Shown here: positions 1 through 8,463 of the stretch, piece after piece
Layout: each line of letters starts with the position of its first letter
Numbering within the stretch: the first letter of the stretch is position 1
NCBI GenBank assembly: GCA_902777275.1
Contig: CACYTI010000010.1
Location: 1 to 64,000, forward strand
DNA from: an uncultured Ruminococcus sp.
GTDB taxonomy: Bacteria > Bacillota > Clostridia > Oscillospirales > Acutalibacteraceae
Reading direction: 5' to 3'
Length of the DNA stretch: 64,000 nt
Notes under the pieces: generated by a model
Told to the model about the DNA's origin: nothing
Seen by the model: the letters and a program-made list of their open reading frames with translations, nothing else
Databases searched by the model: none
Translations under genes and position numbers: made by a program

Positions 1-83
1 CTAATTACACTTATTTGGTGTTTTGGGGAGTAATTATCCCAATCTATTATCTCATATTTTGGCGAGTTATTGTAGAGGGGTGG

Positions 84-149
84 TCATTGAGCGGTTACGG
101 CAGAATTTTCTTCGTTTTCTTTTTTCCACAGTCCGATGTGTCTTTCCAT
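84..149 (-). CDS. Possible 21-residue small protein at mobile-element edge
   Basis: A 21-codon reading frame starts with ATG, has a strong AGGAGG ribosome binding site about 7 bases upstream and ends in TGA. The product is basic and polar (begins MERHIGLWKK) with no recognisable domain or membrane segment. It reads in the same direction as the two small genes that follow it in coordinates and may belong to the same integrated element. The good ribosome binding site is the only support; it could equally be the leader of a gene that has been deleted. Confidence 0.3.
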   Translation of the reverse strand: MERHIGLWKKENEENSAVTAQ

Positions 150-262
150 TAACAAGACCTCCTTTAGTTCATAAACCAATAATACCACAAAGTTGTTAGT
201 ATTTCTACATAATAAAGAAAAAGCAGTATCAGTTTTACACCAATACCGCCTAATACTTTCAT

Positions 263-604
263 TTATTTTATAATAGTTGCTTTTTTGAGATATCCGACAC
301 TGTCGAAACAGCCCCTCAAATATATGGCTTCCTGTTGCTTGTCAAAAAGTTTGTTGCGAAGTGTGAGGACTTCTACAAGAGCCTTGCAGTCGTGTTCAGA
401 CAACTCGGCAGCTTGTTCCAAGTCAAATACAGCCTTTACTCTCGGATATTCTTCGTAAATATTTGAAATGCGTTCCTCAATATTTTTATACTCTGAATCC
501 GTATCACGCAGTTTGTTGACAACGGAGCTTAAATACTCCTCAAAACTGCTACTATATCTGTCAATGAAGGTTTCCGCTTGTTCATTCGCTTTCAATCCAA
601 TCAC
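263..604 (-). CDS. Small helical protein of an integrated element (DUF6664-like)
   Basis: A 113-residue soluble protein, predicted mostly alpha-helical and rich in Glu, Lys and Ser, with no signal peptide and no catalytic motif that I can see. Small proteins with this type of N-terminus (LKANEQAE) followed by a glutamate-rich helical stretch occur in clostridial integrative elements beside short YHIYLT-type proteins. I recall this as the DUF6664 group but cannot confirm it here. It lies 25 bases beyond the 59-residue gene on the same strand, so the two are probably cotranscribed. Function unknown. Confidence 0.6.
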   Translation of the reverse strand: MIGLKANEQAETFIDRYSSSFEEYLSSVVNKLRDTDSEYKNIEERISNIYEEYPRVKAVFDLEQAAELSEHDCKALVEVLTLRNKLFDKQQEAIYLRGCFDSVGYLKKATIIK

Positions 605-629
605 CTCAAAAACACTACTATATATATTA

Positions 630-809
630 TTATATGTATTTTACCTTAATATTCTTTTTTCGGGCGTAGGACAGCTTGATGATGATTTCATCTATCACAT
701 CGGTGTATTTGCCTTGCTCAATAAGGGCGTTTTTGAGATCAATCAAAGATTTCAAAACCTCCGAGCGTTCTTCATTCGTCAGGTATATATGATATTTCGG
801 CGTTTTCAT
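630..809 (-). CDS. 59-residue conserved protein of an integrated element
   Basis: The start is ATG at 809, because GGAAG lies about 7 bases upstream; a longer in-frame extension to 872 has no good ribosome binding site. The product is a compact helical protein that begins MKTPKYHIYLT and ends in a basic tail (ARKKNIKVKYI). The pairing with the 113-residue gene downstream is typical of clostridial conjugative or mobilizable elements, where I have seen it as an unassigned small protein. No enzymatic motif is visible. It could be a regulator or an excision accessory protein; that is a guess from context. Confidence 0.65.
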   Translation of the reverse strand: MKTPKYHIYLTNEERSEVLKSLIDLKNALIEQGKYTDVIDEIIIKLSYARKKNIKVKYI

Positions 810-899
810 AAAATCACTTCCTTCTACCGTTATTATATGATAAAAGGTGTGATTTCTCAATTTTGCGATCAAACTACCACCATACCGCAGAACTAATCT

Positions 900-1013
900 G
901 TTAGCATAGATTTGGAGAGGTTTTTGCCGATGTTAGCAAAAAGACGGTTTTTGTTAGCAAAATCAGCGATTTCGTGCTAACACCTGTTAGATAACCGCAC
1001 ACTTTTGTTAGCA
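900..1013. repeat. GTTAGCA repeat cluster next to tRNA-Arg
   Basis: The heptamer GTTAGCA occurs directly at 900, 932, 953 and 1007, inverted at 975, and in a degenerate form (GTTAGA) at 986. Two copies are embedded in a longer shared context, TTAGCAAAA. The cluster sits between the small element genes and the 3' end of a tRNA gene, which is where recombinase arm-binding sites or iterons are expected in integrated elements. The function is inferred from position only. Confidence 0.6.
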
Positions 1014-1039
1014 CGATTACGGAAGCGGATGCCGTAAAA

Positions 1040-1081
1040 AGAGAAAAGCCGCCTTCGATGAAAAATCATCAAAAACGGCTT
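1040..1081 (-). terminator. Terminator of tRNA-Arg
   Basis: On the minus strand the sequence just past the tRNA 3' end forms an outer stem AAGCCG/CGGCTT (1076-1081 with 1046-1051) with an inner GATGA/TCATC hairpin, followed by TTTTCTCTTTTT. This fits a factor-independent terminator for the tRNA transcript. Confidence 0.7.
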
Positions 1082-1085
1082 AAAA

Positions 1086-1162
1086 TGGCGTCCTCGGCGG
1101 GATTCGAACCCACGGCCTTCCGCTTAGGAGGCGGACGCTCTATCCGGCTGAGCTACGAAGAC
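1086..1162 (-). tRNA. tRNA-Arg (anticodon CCU), CCA encoded
   Basis: The complete 77-nucleotide cloverleaf can be read: acceptor GTCTTCG/CGAGGAC, D stem GCTC/GAGC, anticodon stem TCCGC/GCGGA around the loop CTCCTAA (anticodon CCT), T arm GTGGG-TTCGAAT-CCCGC, discriminator G and an encoded CCA. It decodes AGG arginine codons. tRNA genes are common attachment sites, and here mobile-element-like genes lie directly downstream of its 3' end. Confidence 0.95.
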
Positions 1163-1189
1163 GTCTCTATCCGGCTGAGCTACGAAGAC
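1138..1189. repeat. Tandem copy of the tRNA-Arg 5' half
   Basis: The 25 bases forming the acceptor 5' strand and D arm of the tRNA (1138-1162) are repeated exactly at 1165-1189, a 27-base period. The upstream copy lacks the anticodon and T arms, so it cannot form a tRNA. It may be a recombination scar or slippage product. The promoter lies upstream of both copies, so the primary transcript would carry the duplicated half as a leader to be removed by RNase P. Confidence 0.85.
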
Positions 1190-1208
1190 ATTTTTCTTTA
1201 CAATATAT

Positions 1209-1237
1209 ATTTTATATCAAAAGTCGCTCTTTGTCAA
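1209..1237 (-). promoter_or_regulatory. Promoter of tRNA-Arg
   Basis: On the minus strand: TTGACA (1232-1237), a 17-base spacer and TAAAAT (1209-1214), about 20 bases before the duplicated half and about 46 bases before the true tRNA 5' end. Confidence 0.75.
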
Positions 1238-1266
1238 GCGCCGAACAATTCATAGTTCAAAAACCA

Positions 1267-1295
1267 TTTACATTTTTTTTTCGCTGTGATATAAT
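1267..1295 (+). promoter_or_regulatory. Promoter of nusB operon
   Basis: TTTACA (1267-1272), a 17-base spacer and TATAAT (1290-1295) with a TG extension, 33 bases before the nusB start codon. Confidence 0.7.
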
Positions 1296-1327
1296 TAACT
1301 TGAATAATAATGTAAAGTTGGGTTAAT

Positions 1328-1762
1328 ATGTGTGAAACTAATAATGAGGTCAGGCTCAGCCGCAGCGAGGCGAGGGAACAGGCGTTTATGATTTTGTTTT
1401 CGCGCTCGTTTGTTGATGAACCGATCGAAGATACTTTGAATGACGCCGGACAGCTTTTTGAGGGCGGCGTCTGCGCTTACGCTCAGGCTGTCGTGCCCGG
1501 AATCGAGGCTGTTCAGGATGAAATCGACGCGGATATCACCCGCTTCTTGAAAAAGGGCTGGAGACTCAACAGGATATCGCGCACCTCTTTGACGATCCTT
1601 CGTTTAGCTGTGTATGAAATCAAATATCTGAAAAGCATCCCCGACAGCGTTTCGGTCAACGAAGCGGTGGAGCTTGCAAAAAAATACACCATCGACGAAA
1701 GCGGTTTTGTCAACGGGATTCTCGGCTCCTTCATCCGCAGCCGTGAGGAAGCGGCGCAATGA
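1328..1762 (+). CDS. nusB: Transcription antitermination factor NusB
   Basis: A 144-residue all-helical protein matching NusB in length and sequence: an N-terminal SRSEAREQAFMILF helix and the C-terminal SVSVNEAVELAKKY segment followed by FVNGILGSF. NusB binds boxA RNA with NusE (ribosomal protein S10) and supports antitermination of rRNA operons. The start ATG has only a weak ribosome binding site (GGGTT). The next gene overlaps its stop codon by four bases (ATGA), so translation is probably coupled. It is the first gene of a nusB, TsaD-like, xseA, dnaE run that follows a good promoter. Confidence 0.95.
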   Translation: MCETNNEVRLSRSEAREQAFMILFSRSFVDEPIEDTLNDAGQLFEGGVCAYAQAVVPGIEAVQDEIDADITRFLKKGWRLNRISRTSLTILRLAVYEIKYLKSIPDSVSVNEAVELAKKYTIDESGFVNGILGSFIRSREEAAQ

Positions 1763-2700
1763 GCCTTTATCTGGGGCTTGACACCTCAAACTACACGACC
1801 TCCGTTGCCGTTTATGACAGCGAAACGGGTGAGATGCGCCAGCGCAAGCGGCTTTTGCCTGTAAAGGAGGGACAGCTCGGTCTGCGTCAGAGCGACGCGG
1901 TTTTTCATCACACCGCGCAGCTTCACTCGCTTTTCGGCGAATTGGCGGCTGAGATCGACACGCGGCAAATTGCCGCGGTGGGAGCCTCCGCGCGTCCGCG
2001 CCCCGTTGAGGGTTCGTATATGCCGTGTTTCACAGTGGGGGAGAACACGGCAAAAGTTTTATCCTCCGCCCTAAAAATCCCTTTCTTTCCGTTTTCACAT
2101 CAGGAGGGGCATATCTCGGCGGCGCTGTTCGGCGCTGACAGGCTCGACTTGTTCGGAAAAAAATTTCTCGCCTTTCATGTCAGCGGAGGAACGACCGAGG
2201 CGGTGCTTGCACAGGGCAAGGGCTGCGGCTTCTCCTGCGAAATAATTGCCCGCACACTCGATTTGAACGCAGGACAGGCTATTGACCGTGTCGGACTAAT
2301 GCTTGGGCTGCGCTTTCCCTGCGGAGCCGAGCTTGAAAAGTTAGCTCTGCAAAACCGCGAGATAATAAAAACTCACCCGAAGCTAAAGGGGCATGACTGC
2401 TGTTTGAGCGGTGTTGAGAACCTTTGTAAAAAGCTGATCGTCGAGGGCAAAGAAAAATCATTTGTCGCCGCGTTCTGCATTGAGTATATCCGTCAGGCGC
2501 TTTCAATGATGACGGACAGTCTTTTGAGCGAATATGGCAGCCTGCCGCTGCTTTACGCAGGCGGGGTCATGTCCGACTCGATAATAAAAAATTCTTTTAC
2601 AGAAAAATACAACGCAGCTTTCGCGCCTCCTGTTTATTCAGCAGACAACGCCGCCGGTATCGCCTATCTGACATATCTCAGCTCGAAAGAAAACACATAA
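1759..2700 (+). CDS. TsaD/Kae1-family paralogue (M22 peptidase-like)
   Basis: A 313-residue ASKHA-fold protein related to TsaD, the tRNA N6-threonylcarbamoyladenosine transferase subunit, but shorter and divergent. Visible features are the N-terminal phosphate loop GLDTSNYTTSVAV, the metal-binding HxxxH pair (H114 and H118 in SHQEGH), a nucleotide-binding SGGTTE segment near 142-147 and a late AGGV motif. Clostridia commonly carry such a second copy next to nusB and xseA, besides the true tsaD kept elsewhere. Whether this paralogue modifies tRNA is unknown. Older annotations call it O-sialoglycoprotein endopeptidase, which is almost certainly wrong. Confidence 0.8.
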   Translation: MSLYLGLDTSNYTTSVAVYDSETGEMRQRKRLLPVKEGQLGLRQSDAVFHHTAQLHSLFGELAAEIDTRQIAAVGASARPRPVEGSYMPCFTVGENTAKVLSSALKIPFFPFSHQEGHISAALFGADRLDLFGKKFLAFHVSGGTTEAVLAQGKGCGFSCEIIARTLDLNAGQAIDRVGLMLGLRFPCGAELEKLALQNREIIKTHPKLKGHDCCLSGVENLCKKLIVEGKEKSFVAAFCIEYIRQALSMMTDSLLSEYGSLPLLYAGGVMSDSIIKNSFTEKYNAAFAPPVYSADNAAGIAYLTYLSSKENT

Positions 2701-2721
2701 TTATTTTTTAGAATTATAATC

Positions 2722-3936
2722 ATGGATACTCCTAAATTTTCAAAGCCGACCGTATTGTCGGTTTCTCAAATAAATTTTTACATAAAATCCGTCATTGAGA
2801 ACGATCCGCGTCTCGGTGTTGTGCTCGTTTCGGGCGAGATTTCAAATCTCACCGATCACTACCGCAGCGGACACATTTATCTCTCTTTGAAGGATTCGCG
2901 CAGCGTGCTACGCGCTGTGATGTTTGCGGGGAACGCTCAGAGGCTCAGGTTCCGCCCGCAAAACGGCATGAAGGTGCTTTGCCGCGGCAGGATTTCAGTG
3001 TATGAGCCGAGCGGACAGTATCAGCTTTATATTGAGGATATGCAGCCGGACGGAGTCGGGGCGCTCGCGATCGCTTTTGAGCAGTTGAAGAAAAAGCTTG
3101 AAAGCGAAGGGCTTTTCGCACAGGAACGGAAAAAGCCGCTTCCTCGCTTTCCCGAAACAGTGGGCGTTATAACCTCGCCCACGGGCGCGGCGGTTCAGGA
3201 TATCCGCAATATTCTGTTCAGGCGTTTTCCGAATATCAATATCTTATTATACCCTGTTTTGGTTCAGGGAGAGGGAGCACCGGCTCAGCTCGTCAACGCG
3301 CTTAAGTCCCTTGATTCTCAGGGCAATTGCGACGTTATAATAATCGGCAGGGGAGGAGGCTCCGCCGAGGATTTACAGGCGTTCAACAGCGAGGAGCTTG
3401 CACGGACGATCGCTGCCTGCCGCACTCCGGTTATTTCCGCCGTGGGACACGAAACCGATTTCACGATCTGCGATTTTGTCGCCGATATGCGCGCTCCCAC
3501 ACCTTCCGCCGCCGCAGAGCTTGCCGTTCCCGACGTCCGCGAGCTTAGGGCGCATTACAGGGCGCAGCGTCAGTATATGCAAAGCTTGATAGAGAACCGC
3601 TTTCGCTCCAAAAACGAGCGGTTGAAATATCTTTACCGCATAACCGAAACCGCCGGACCAGCACGGAAATACTGCGAATATTACGAAAAATACAGTTATT
3701 ACCTCCGCCGGTTAAAACAATTTGCGGATAATAAAATTTCCTTAGAAGAATTAAAGCTAAAAAAGACCGCCGCCAAGCTTGACTCTCTGAATCCCTTAGC
3801 CGTTCTCGGCAGGGGATTTGCCGTGGTTGAGCAGGACGGAAAAAACGTACCCTCCGCCGCGTCTCTTGACAGGGAGCGGGAGTTTACTCTGACCTTTTCC
3901 GACGGAAGCGTAAACGCGAGGGCAACAGGTGAATAA
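2722..3936 (+). CDS. xseA: Exodeoxyribonuclease VII large subunit
   Basis: A 404-residue XseA: an N-terminal OB fold (residues about 10-105, SVSQINFYIKSVI... VSGEISNL), then the catalytic domain with GVITSPTGAAVQDI and the glycine-rich GRGGGSAEDLQAFN (about 209-222), followed by a helical C-terminal region. With XseB it forms the ATP-independent single-strand exonuclease VII. No xseB follows: dnaE overlaps its end. The start codon has no clear Shine-Dalgarno sequence (AATTATAATC precedes ATG), unlike nearly all neighbours. Some clostridial genomes place xseB elsewhere, so a lost partner cannot be concluded. Confidence 0.93.
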   Translation: MDTPKFSKPTVLSVSQINFYIKSVIENDPRLGVVLVSGEISNLTDHYRSGHIYLSLKDSRSVLRAVMFAGNAQRLRFRPQNGMKVLCRGRISVYEPSGQYQLYIEDMQPDGVGALAIAFEQLKKKLESEGLFAQERKKPLPRFPETVGVITSPTGAAVQDIRNILFRRFPNINILLYPVLVQGEGAPAQLVNALKSLDSQGNCDVIIIGRGGGSAEDLQAFNSEELARTIAACRTPVISAVGHETDFTICDFVADMRAPTPSAAAELAVPDVRELRAHYRAQRQYMQSLIENRFRSKNERLKYLYRITETAGPARKYCEYYEKYSYYLRRLKQFADNKISLEELKLKKTAAKLDSLNPLAVLGRGFAVVEQDGKNVPSAASLDREREFTLTFSDGSVNARATGE

Positions 3937-3937
3937 T

Positions 3938-6900
3938 ATGTCGTTTACACATTTACACGTTCATACCGAATACAGCCTGCTCGACGGAGCGTGCCGTATC
4001 AGCGAGATCGCCTCTGCCGCAAAGCGGAAGGGGTTTTCTTCGCTTGCGATAACCGACCACGGAGTTATGTACGGCGTTATAGATTTTTACCGCGCCTGCC
4101 AAAAGGAGGGTATACACCCCGTTATCGGCTGCGAGGTTTATGTAGCTCCCGGCTCGCGCTTTGAAAAAAGCCATTATCAGCGCTACTATCACATGGTGCT
4201 GCTCTGCGAGAACAACACGGGATACCAAAATCTAATAAAGCTTGTGTCGCTAGGCTTCACCGAGGGCTTTTATACCAAGCCGCGAATCGACGACAGCCTG
4301 CTCGAACAGTATCACGAGGGGCTTATCTGCCTTTCGGCTTGCCTTGCGGGAGAAATACCGCAAAAGCTGCTTTCAAACGATTATGAAGGCGCGAAGGCTA
4401 AGGCGGAGTATTACCGCGATTTATTTGGAAAAGAAAACTTTTTTATAGAGCTTCAGGATCATGGCATCGAGGAGCAGCGCAGGATTTTGCCCGATTTGGC
4501 AAGAATAGCGAAGGAAACCGGAGTGGGCTTGGTCGCCACGAACGACAGTCACTATATTGAGCCGGAGGATCACGAGATCCACGGCGTATTGCTATGCATT
4601 CAAACGGGAAGCACGCTTTCCGACGATAACAAAATGGAGTTTCAGACAAACGAGTTTTATCTGAAAACCGAGGAAGAGATGAGAGAGCTTTTCAAGGCTT
4701 ATCCTCAGGCGATAGACAACACCGGGATCATCGCGGAGCGCTGTCAGGTCAGCTTTGAATTCGGCAAGCGCAAGCTTCCGCGCTTTGAGGTTCCGAACAA
4801 CGAGGATCACTTAGACTATTTCCGCCGCGCCTGCTATGACGGACTGCGCGCGCATTACGGCGATGACCCCGAAAAAAGTCTTATCGACCGCCTTGAATAT
4901 GAGATCGGAACCATTTCAAAGATGGGCTTTGTCGATTATTATTTGATAGTCAACGATTTTGTGCAGTACGCAAAGCGTCACGGCATTCCCGTAGGTCCCG
5001 GCAGAGGCTCGGGCGCGGGCTCGCTCTGCGCCTACTGCATCGGAATAACCGCGATAGACCCGATAAAATACAATCTGCTGTTTGAAAGATTTTTGAATCC
5101 GGAACGCGTCAGTATGCCCGACTTTGACATCGACTTCTGCAAGGAGCGCAGGGGAGAGGTCATCGACTATGTTGTCGATAAATACGGCCAGGATCATGTG
5201 GCGCAGATAATCTCATTCGGCACAATGGCGGCGCGCGGAGCGATAAGAGACGTCGGGCGCGTTTTGGGGATATCCTACGGAGAAGTTGATGAAATCGCCA
5301 AAATGGTGCCCTTTGAGCTGAACATCACCATTGACAAGGCGATGCGGGAAAACCCTGCACTGAAAAACCGTTATGACTCCGACTCTAACGCCAAGCAGCT
5401 TATAGATTTCGCGAAAAAGCTTGAGGGTATGCCTCGTCATGCAACGATGCACGCGGCTGGAGTTGTCATAACCGACAAGCCCGTGTCGGACTATGTTCCT
5501 CTCTCTAAGAACGACGACAACACGGTAACGCAGTTCACCATGACGACTCTTGAAGAGCTCGGGCTGCTAAAAATGGATTTTTTGGGACTTCGCAACCTCA
5601 CCGTGATCGACGACGCGGAGAAACAGATATCACGCAATCACCCCGAATATGACCCCGGGCTTGTCCGCGAGGACGATCAAAGGGTTTTTGCGATGATTTC
5701 AAAGGGGCAGACCGAGGGCGTGTTCCAGTTTGAGAGTCAGGGCATGAAAAACGTTCTGACTCAGCTAAAGCCCGACTGCATGGAGGATTTGATAGCGGTG
5801 CTGTCTCTGTACCGCCCGGGACCGATGGACAGCATTCCCGCGTATATCGACTGCCGCCATAATCCGTCTCACATCCGCTACAAACACCCCGCGCTGAAAA
5901 ACATTCTGAACGTGACCTACGGCTGTATTGTCTATCAAGAGCAGGTAATGCAGATTTTCAGGGAGCTTGCGGGCTACAGCCTCGGCAGAGCGGATATAGT
6001 GCGCCGCGCGATGAGCAAGAAAAAACACGATGTTATGGAGCGTGAGCGCGAGATTTTTATAAACGGTCTTGTTGATGAAAACAGAAACGTGGTTGTGGAG
6101 GGCTGCGTCAGGCGCGGTATTGACAGAGCTTCCGCCGAGTCGGTCTTTGCCGAGATGGAGAGCTTCGCGTCCTATGCCTTCAATAAATCTCACGCCGCCG
6201 CCTATGCAGCGGTGTCGTATAAAACCGCGTGGCTCAAATGCCATTATCCGCGCGAGTATATGGCTGCGCTGCTTTCAAGTGTGCTCGAAAGCCAGAACAA
6301 GCTCGCGACGTATATCACCGAATGCCGCAGGCTAGGGATCGAGGTGCTTCCGCCGAATGTCAACGAAAGCAACCTGACCTTTTCGGTCAGCGCAGGAAAT
6401 ATCCGCTACGGTCTTTTGGCGATAAAAAATTTAGGCAAGGCTTTTATACGTGAAATAATTCGTGAGCGTACTCTGCGCCCTTACCGCTCATTTTATGATT
6501 TCTGCAAACGTCTCTACGGCAAAAATATGAACATCCGTGCCGTGGAAAGTCTGATAAAATGCGGAGCCTTTGACGGCATGGGCGCGAACCGCCGCCAGCT
6601 TCTTGCAATCGTAAAAAACGTGCTTGACGATTTGGAGTACAACTCGCGCAAAAATATGAGCGGACAGCTCAGCTTTTTTGACATGGGCGGCGATTCTTCG
6701 GGAATCTCCGAGGAGCCTAAGCTTCCGCCGCTTGAGGAATTCCCCGTTGATGAGCTGCTGCACATGGAGAACGAAACCGCCGGAATGTATTTGAGCGGTC
6801 ATCCCATGGACGACTACACCGTGTTTGCCGAATCGGTAAAGGCTGACAGGATAGGCGAGGTAATAAAAAACGAGAGCGGAGAATACCCCGACGGCAAAAA

Positions 6901-7432
6901 GATCTGCATAGTAGGAATTATTACAAAGGTAAAAATACAGCAGACAAAAAATCAAAAGACGATGGCGTTTGTTACGGTCGCCGACCGCTTCGGTGAAATT
7001 GAGACGGTCGTTTTTCCGAATGTTTACGAGCGGTTCGGAATGTATTTAGGCGAAACGGAAGCCGTTATAATGCGAGGCAGTCTTAATTGCAGAGAAAACG
7101 AGGATCCAAAGCTTATCTGCGATTCAGCCGACAAAGGGCGCACCAACGAGGAATGCAGGCAGTTCCGCGAGTCGGGACAGCCGCAGCCGAAAAAATCCTC
7201 TTCCCGCGTTCCGCAGTCGCTATATCTGCGGATCGACGACCTCAACACGCCGGTTTACGAACGTGCAAGAAGAGTGCTTGATATTTTTGACGGAAGAACT
7301 CCCGTGATTTTTTATCTGACAGAAAGCCGCCGCAAGGTTATGGCGCCGTCGTCGATGTGGGTCAGTCTTAACGACGTGATGATAAAGGAGCTGAAATATC
7401 AGCTCGGAGAAAAAAACGTAGCAGTAAAATAA
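3938..7432 (+). CDS. dnaE: DNA polymerase III alpha subunit, DnaE type
   Basis: A C-family replicative polymerase of about 1164 residues. It shows the N-terminal PHP domain (HLHVHTEYSLLDG), the palm with the catalytic acidic motif PDFDIDF near residue 393, the GPGRGSGAGS finger motif, a helix-hairpin-helix segment and a C-terminal OB domain (VGIITKVKIQQTKNQKTMAFVTV). It lacks the internal proofreading exonuclease that marks PolC, so it is the DnaE1/DnaE3 type of Firmicutes. The ATG at 3938 is preferred: AGGTG stands 5-6 bases before it. A GTG nine bases earlier is also in frame. It overlaps or abuts xseA, so the two are probably cotranscribed. Confidence 0.95.
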   Translation: MSFTHLHVHTEYSLLDGACRISEIASAAKRKGFSSLAITDHGVMYGVIDFYRACQKEGIHPVIGCEVYVAPGSRFEKSHYQRYYHMVLLCENNTGYQNLIKLVSLGFTEGFYTKPRIDDSLLEQYHEGLICLSACLAGEIPQKLLSNDYEGAKAKAEYYRDLFGKENFFIELQDHGIEEQRRILPDLARIAKETGVGLVATNDSHYIEPEDHEIHGVLLCIQTGSTLSDDNKMEFQTNEFYLKTEEEMRELFKAYPQAIDNTGIIAERCQVSFEFGKRKLPRFEVPNNEDHLDYFRRACYDGLRAHYGDDPEKSLIDRLEYEIGTISKMGFVDYYLIVNDFVQYAKRHGIPVGPGRGSGAGSLCAYCIGITAIDPIKYNLLFERFLNPERVSMPDFDIDFCKERRGEVIDYVVDKYGQDHVAQIISFGTMAARGAIRDVGRVLGISYGEVDEIAKMVPFELNITIDKAMRENPALKNRYDSDSNAKQLIDFAKKLEGMPRHATMHAAGVVITDKPVSDYVPLSKNDDNTVTQFTMTTLEELGLLKMDFLGLRNLTVIDDAEKQISRNHPEYDPGLVREDDQRVFAMISKGQTEGVFQFESQGMKNVLTQLKPDCMEDLIAVLSLYRPGPMDSIPAYIDCRHNPSHIRYKHPALKNILNVTYGCIVYQEQVMQIFRELAGYSLGRADIVRRAMSKKKHDVMEREREIFINGLVDENRNVVVEGCVRRGIDRASAESVFAEMESFASYAFNKSHAAAYAAVSYKTAWLKCHYPREYMAALLSSVLESQNKLATYITECRRLGIEVLPPNVNESNLTFSVSAGNIRYGLLAIKNLGKAFIREIIRERTLRPYRSFYDFCKRLYGKNMNIRAVESLIKCGAFDGMGANRRQLLAIVKNVLDDLEYNSRKNMSGQLSFFDMGGDSSGISEEPKLPPLEEFPVDELLHMENETAGMYLSGHPMDDYTVFAESVKADRIGEVIKNESGEYPDGKKICIVGIITKVKIQQTKNQKTMAFVTVADRFGEIETVVFPNVYERFGMYLGETEAVIMRGSLNCRENEDPKLICDSADKGRTNEECRQFRESGQPQPKKSSSRVPQSLYLRIDDLNTPVYERARRVLDIFDGRTPVIFYLTESRRKVMAPSSMWVSLNDVMIKELKYQLGEKNVAVK

Positions 7433-7441
7433 GGAATTTAT

Positions 7442-8239
7442 ATGATCATAGATTTTCACACGCACAGCTTTCCGGACGCGATAGCTGAAAGAACAATTGC
7501 TTATCTGACCGAAAGAGGCGGTATCAAGCCGTGCAGAGAGGGCACTCTCGGCTCACTCACAGACAGTATGAAGCGGAGCGGCATTGATTACAGCGTGGTT
7601 CTTCCCATTGTGACACATCCTAAGCAGGAGCGCACGATAAACCGCGTTTCGGTTGAGAACAACGGCAAAAATAATGTATTCTTCGCGGGAGGCGTCCACC
7701 CTGACAGTTCAAATGCAGATGAAACCCTTGACGCAGTAAAAGCGGGAGGCTTGTTCGGAATAAAGTTTCACCCGGATTATCAGGGAGTGGAATTTGACGA
7801 CCCTCGTTTTCTGAACGTCATTCGCAAGGCTGCCGAGCGCGGGCTTTATATCGTCACGCACGCGGGTTGGGACGTAGCCTTCCGCAACCATGTCCATTGT
7901 ACGCCCGACATGATTCTTTATGTTTTAAAAGAATTAAAAGGCTTGATTGAGAACAAGCTTATCCTTGCGCACCTCGGCGGCTACGATATGCCCGACGAGG
8001 TTCTGCAAAAACTTATCGGCGCTCCCGTTTATATGGATACCGCCGCCGTGCTCAGGCTCTATCCCGAAAAGTGCAGGGAGATAATTCTGCGCCACGGCGC
8101 GGATAAAATCCTGTTCGCGAGCGATTCCCCGTGGGCAGACCAAAAGGATTATGTTGAAATCATCAAAAGCTTTAACTTGGGCAAAGAGGCAGAGGAGAAG
8201 ATATTCCATAAAAACGCCGAAAAAATATTGGGGATATGA
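7442..8239 (+). CDS. Amidohydrolase family 2 metal-dependent hydrolase
   Basis: A 265-residue TIM-barrel hydrolase of the amidohydrolase-2 (ACMSD-like) family. The metal-binding FHTHSF (HxH) is at residues 4-8, a lysine/histidine pair in IKFHPDYQG is mid-protein, THAGWD follows, and the late metal aspartate lies in FASDSPW. Substrate unknown; members act on C-N or C-C bonds including decarboxylations. It follows dnaE by nine bases and ends the operon before a strong terminator. A related but distinct enzyme is encoded at 31787-32608. Confidence 0.85.
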   Translation: MIIDFHTHSFPDAIAERTIAYLTERGGIKPCREGTLGSLTDSMKRSGIDYSVVLPIVTHPKQERTINRVSVENNGKNNVFFAGGVHPDSSNADETLDAVKAGGLFGIKFHPDYQGVEFDDPRFLNVIRKAAERGLYIVTHAGWDVAFRNHVHCTPDMILYVLKELKGLIENKLILAHLGGYDMPDEVLQKLIGAPVYMDTAAVLRLYPEKCREIILRHGADKILFASDSPWADQKDYVEIIKSFNLGKEAEEKIFHKNAEKILGI

Positions 8240-8247
8240 TTTTTGGG

Positions 8248-8283
8248 GAACCGTCGGTTGATCCGGCGGTTCTCTTTTTTTCA
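8248..8283 (+). terminator. Terminator after the amidohydrolase
   Basis: A 10-base-pair stem GAACCGTCGG/CCGGCGGTTC (one G-T pair) with a five-base loop, followed by TCTTTTTTTT. Confidence 0.9.
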
Positions 8284-8390
8284 ATCAATAAAATGCATGA
8301 AAAATTGCGCAGCTTTTTTGATTATCAAAGCCTACATAACTTCAAGGCTTTAAAGTGATAAAACAAAATGCAAATGACTCAAAAATACTA

Positions 8391-8419
8391 TTGTTTTTTG
8401 ATTATGTTTGTGATATAAT
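8391..8419 (+). promoter_or_regulatory. Promoter of the iorAB operon
   Basis: TTGTTT (8391-8396), a 17-base spacer and a perfect TATAAT (8414-8419) preceded by TGTGA, 45 bases before the chosen iorA start. Confidence 0.7.
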
Positions 8420-8463
8420 ACATCTTAATGCGATTTTTAATAGATTAATTGGAGGATGACATC

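Noticed and set aside
468-896. 142-codon plus-strand frame opposite the small element genes
   Set aside because: No ribosome binding site and antisense to two small genes that have good starts.
1058-1255. 65-codon plus-strand frame
   Set aside because: It covers the tRNA-Arg and its duplicated half on the opposite strand, so it is a translation of the tRNA region.
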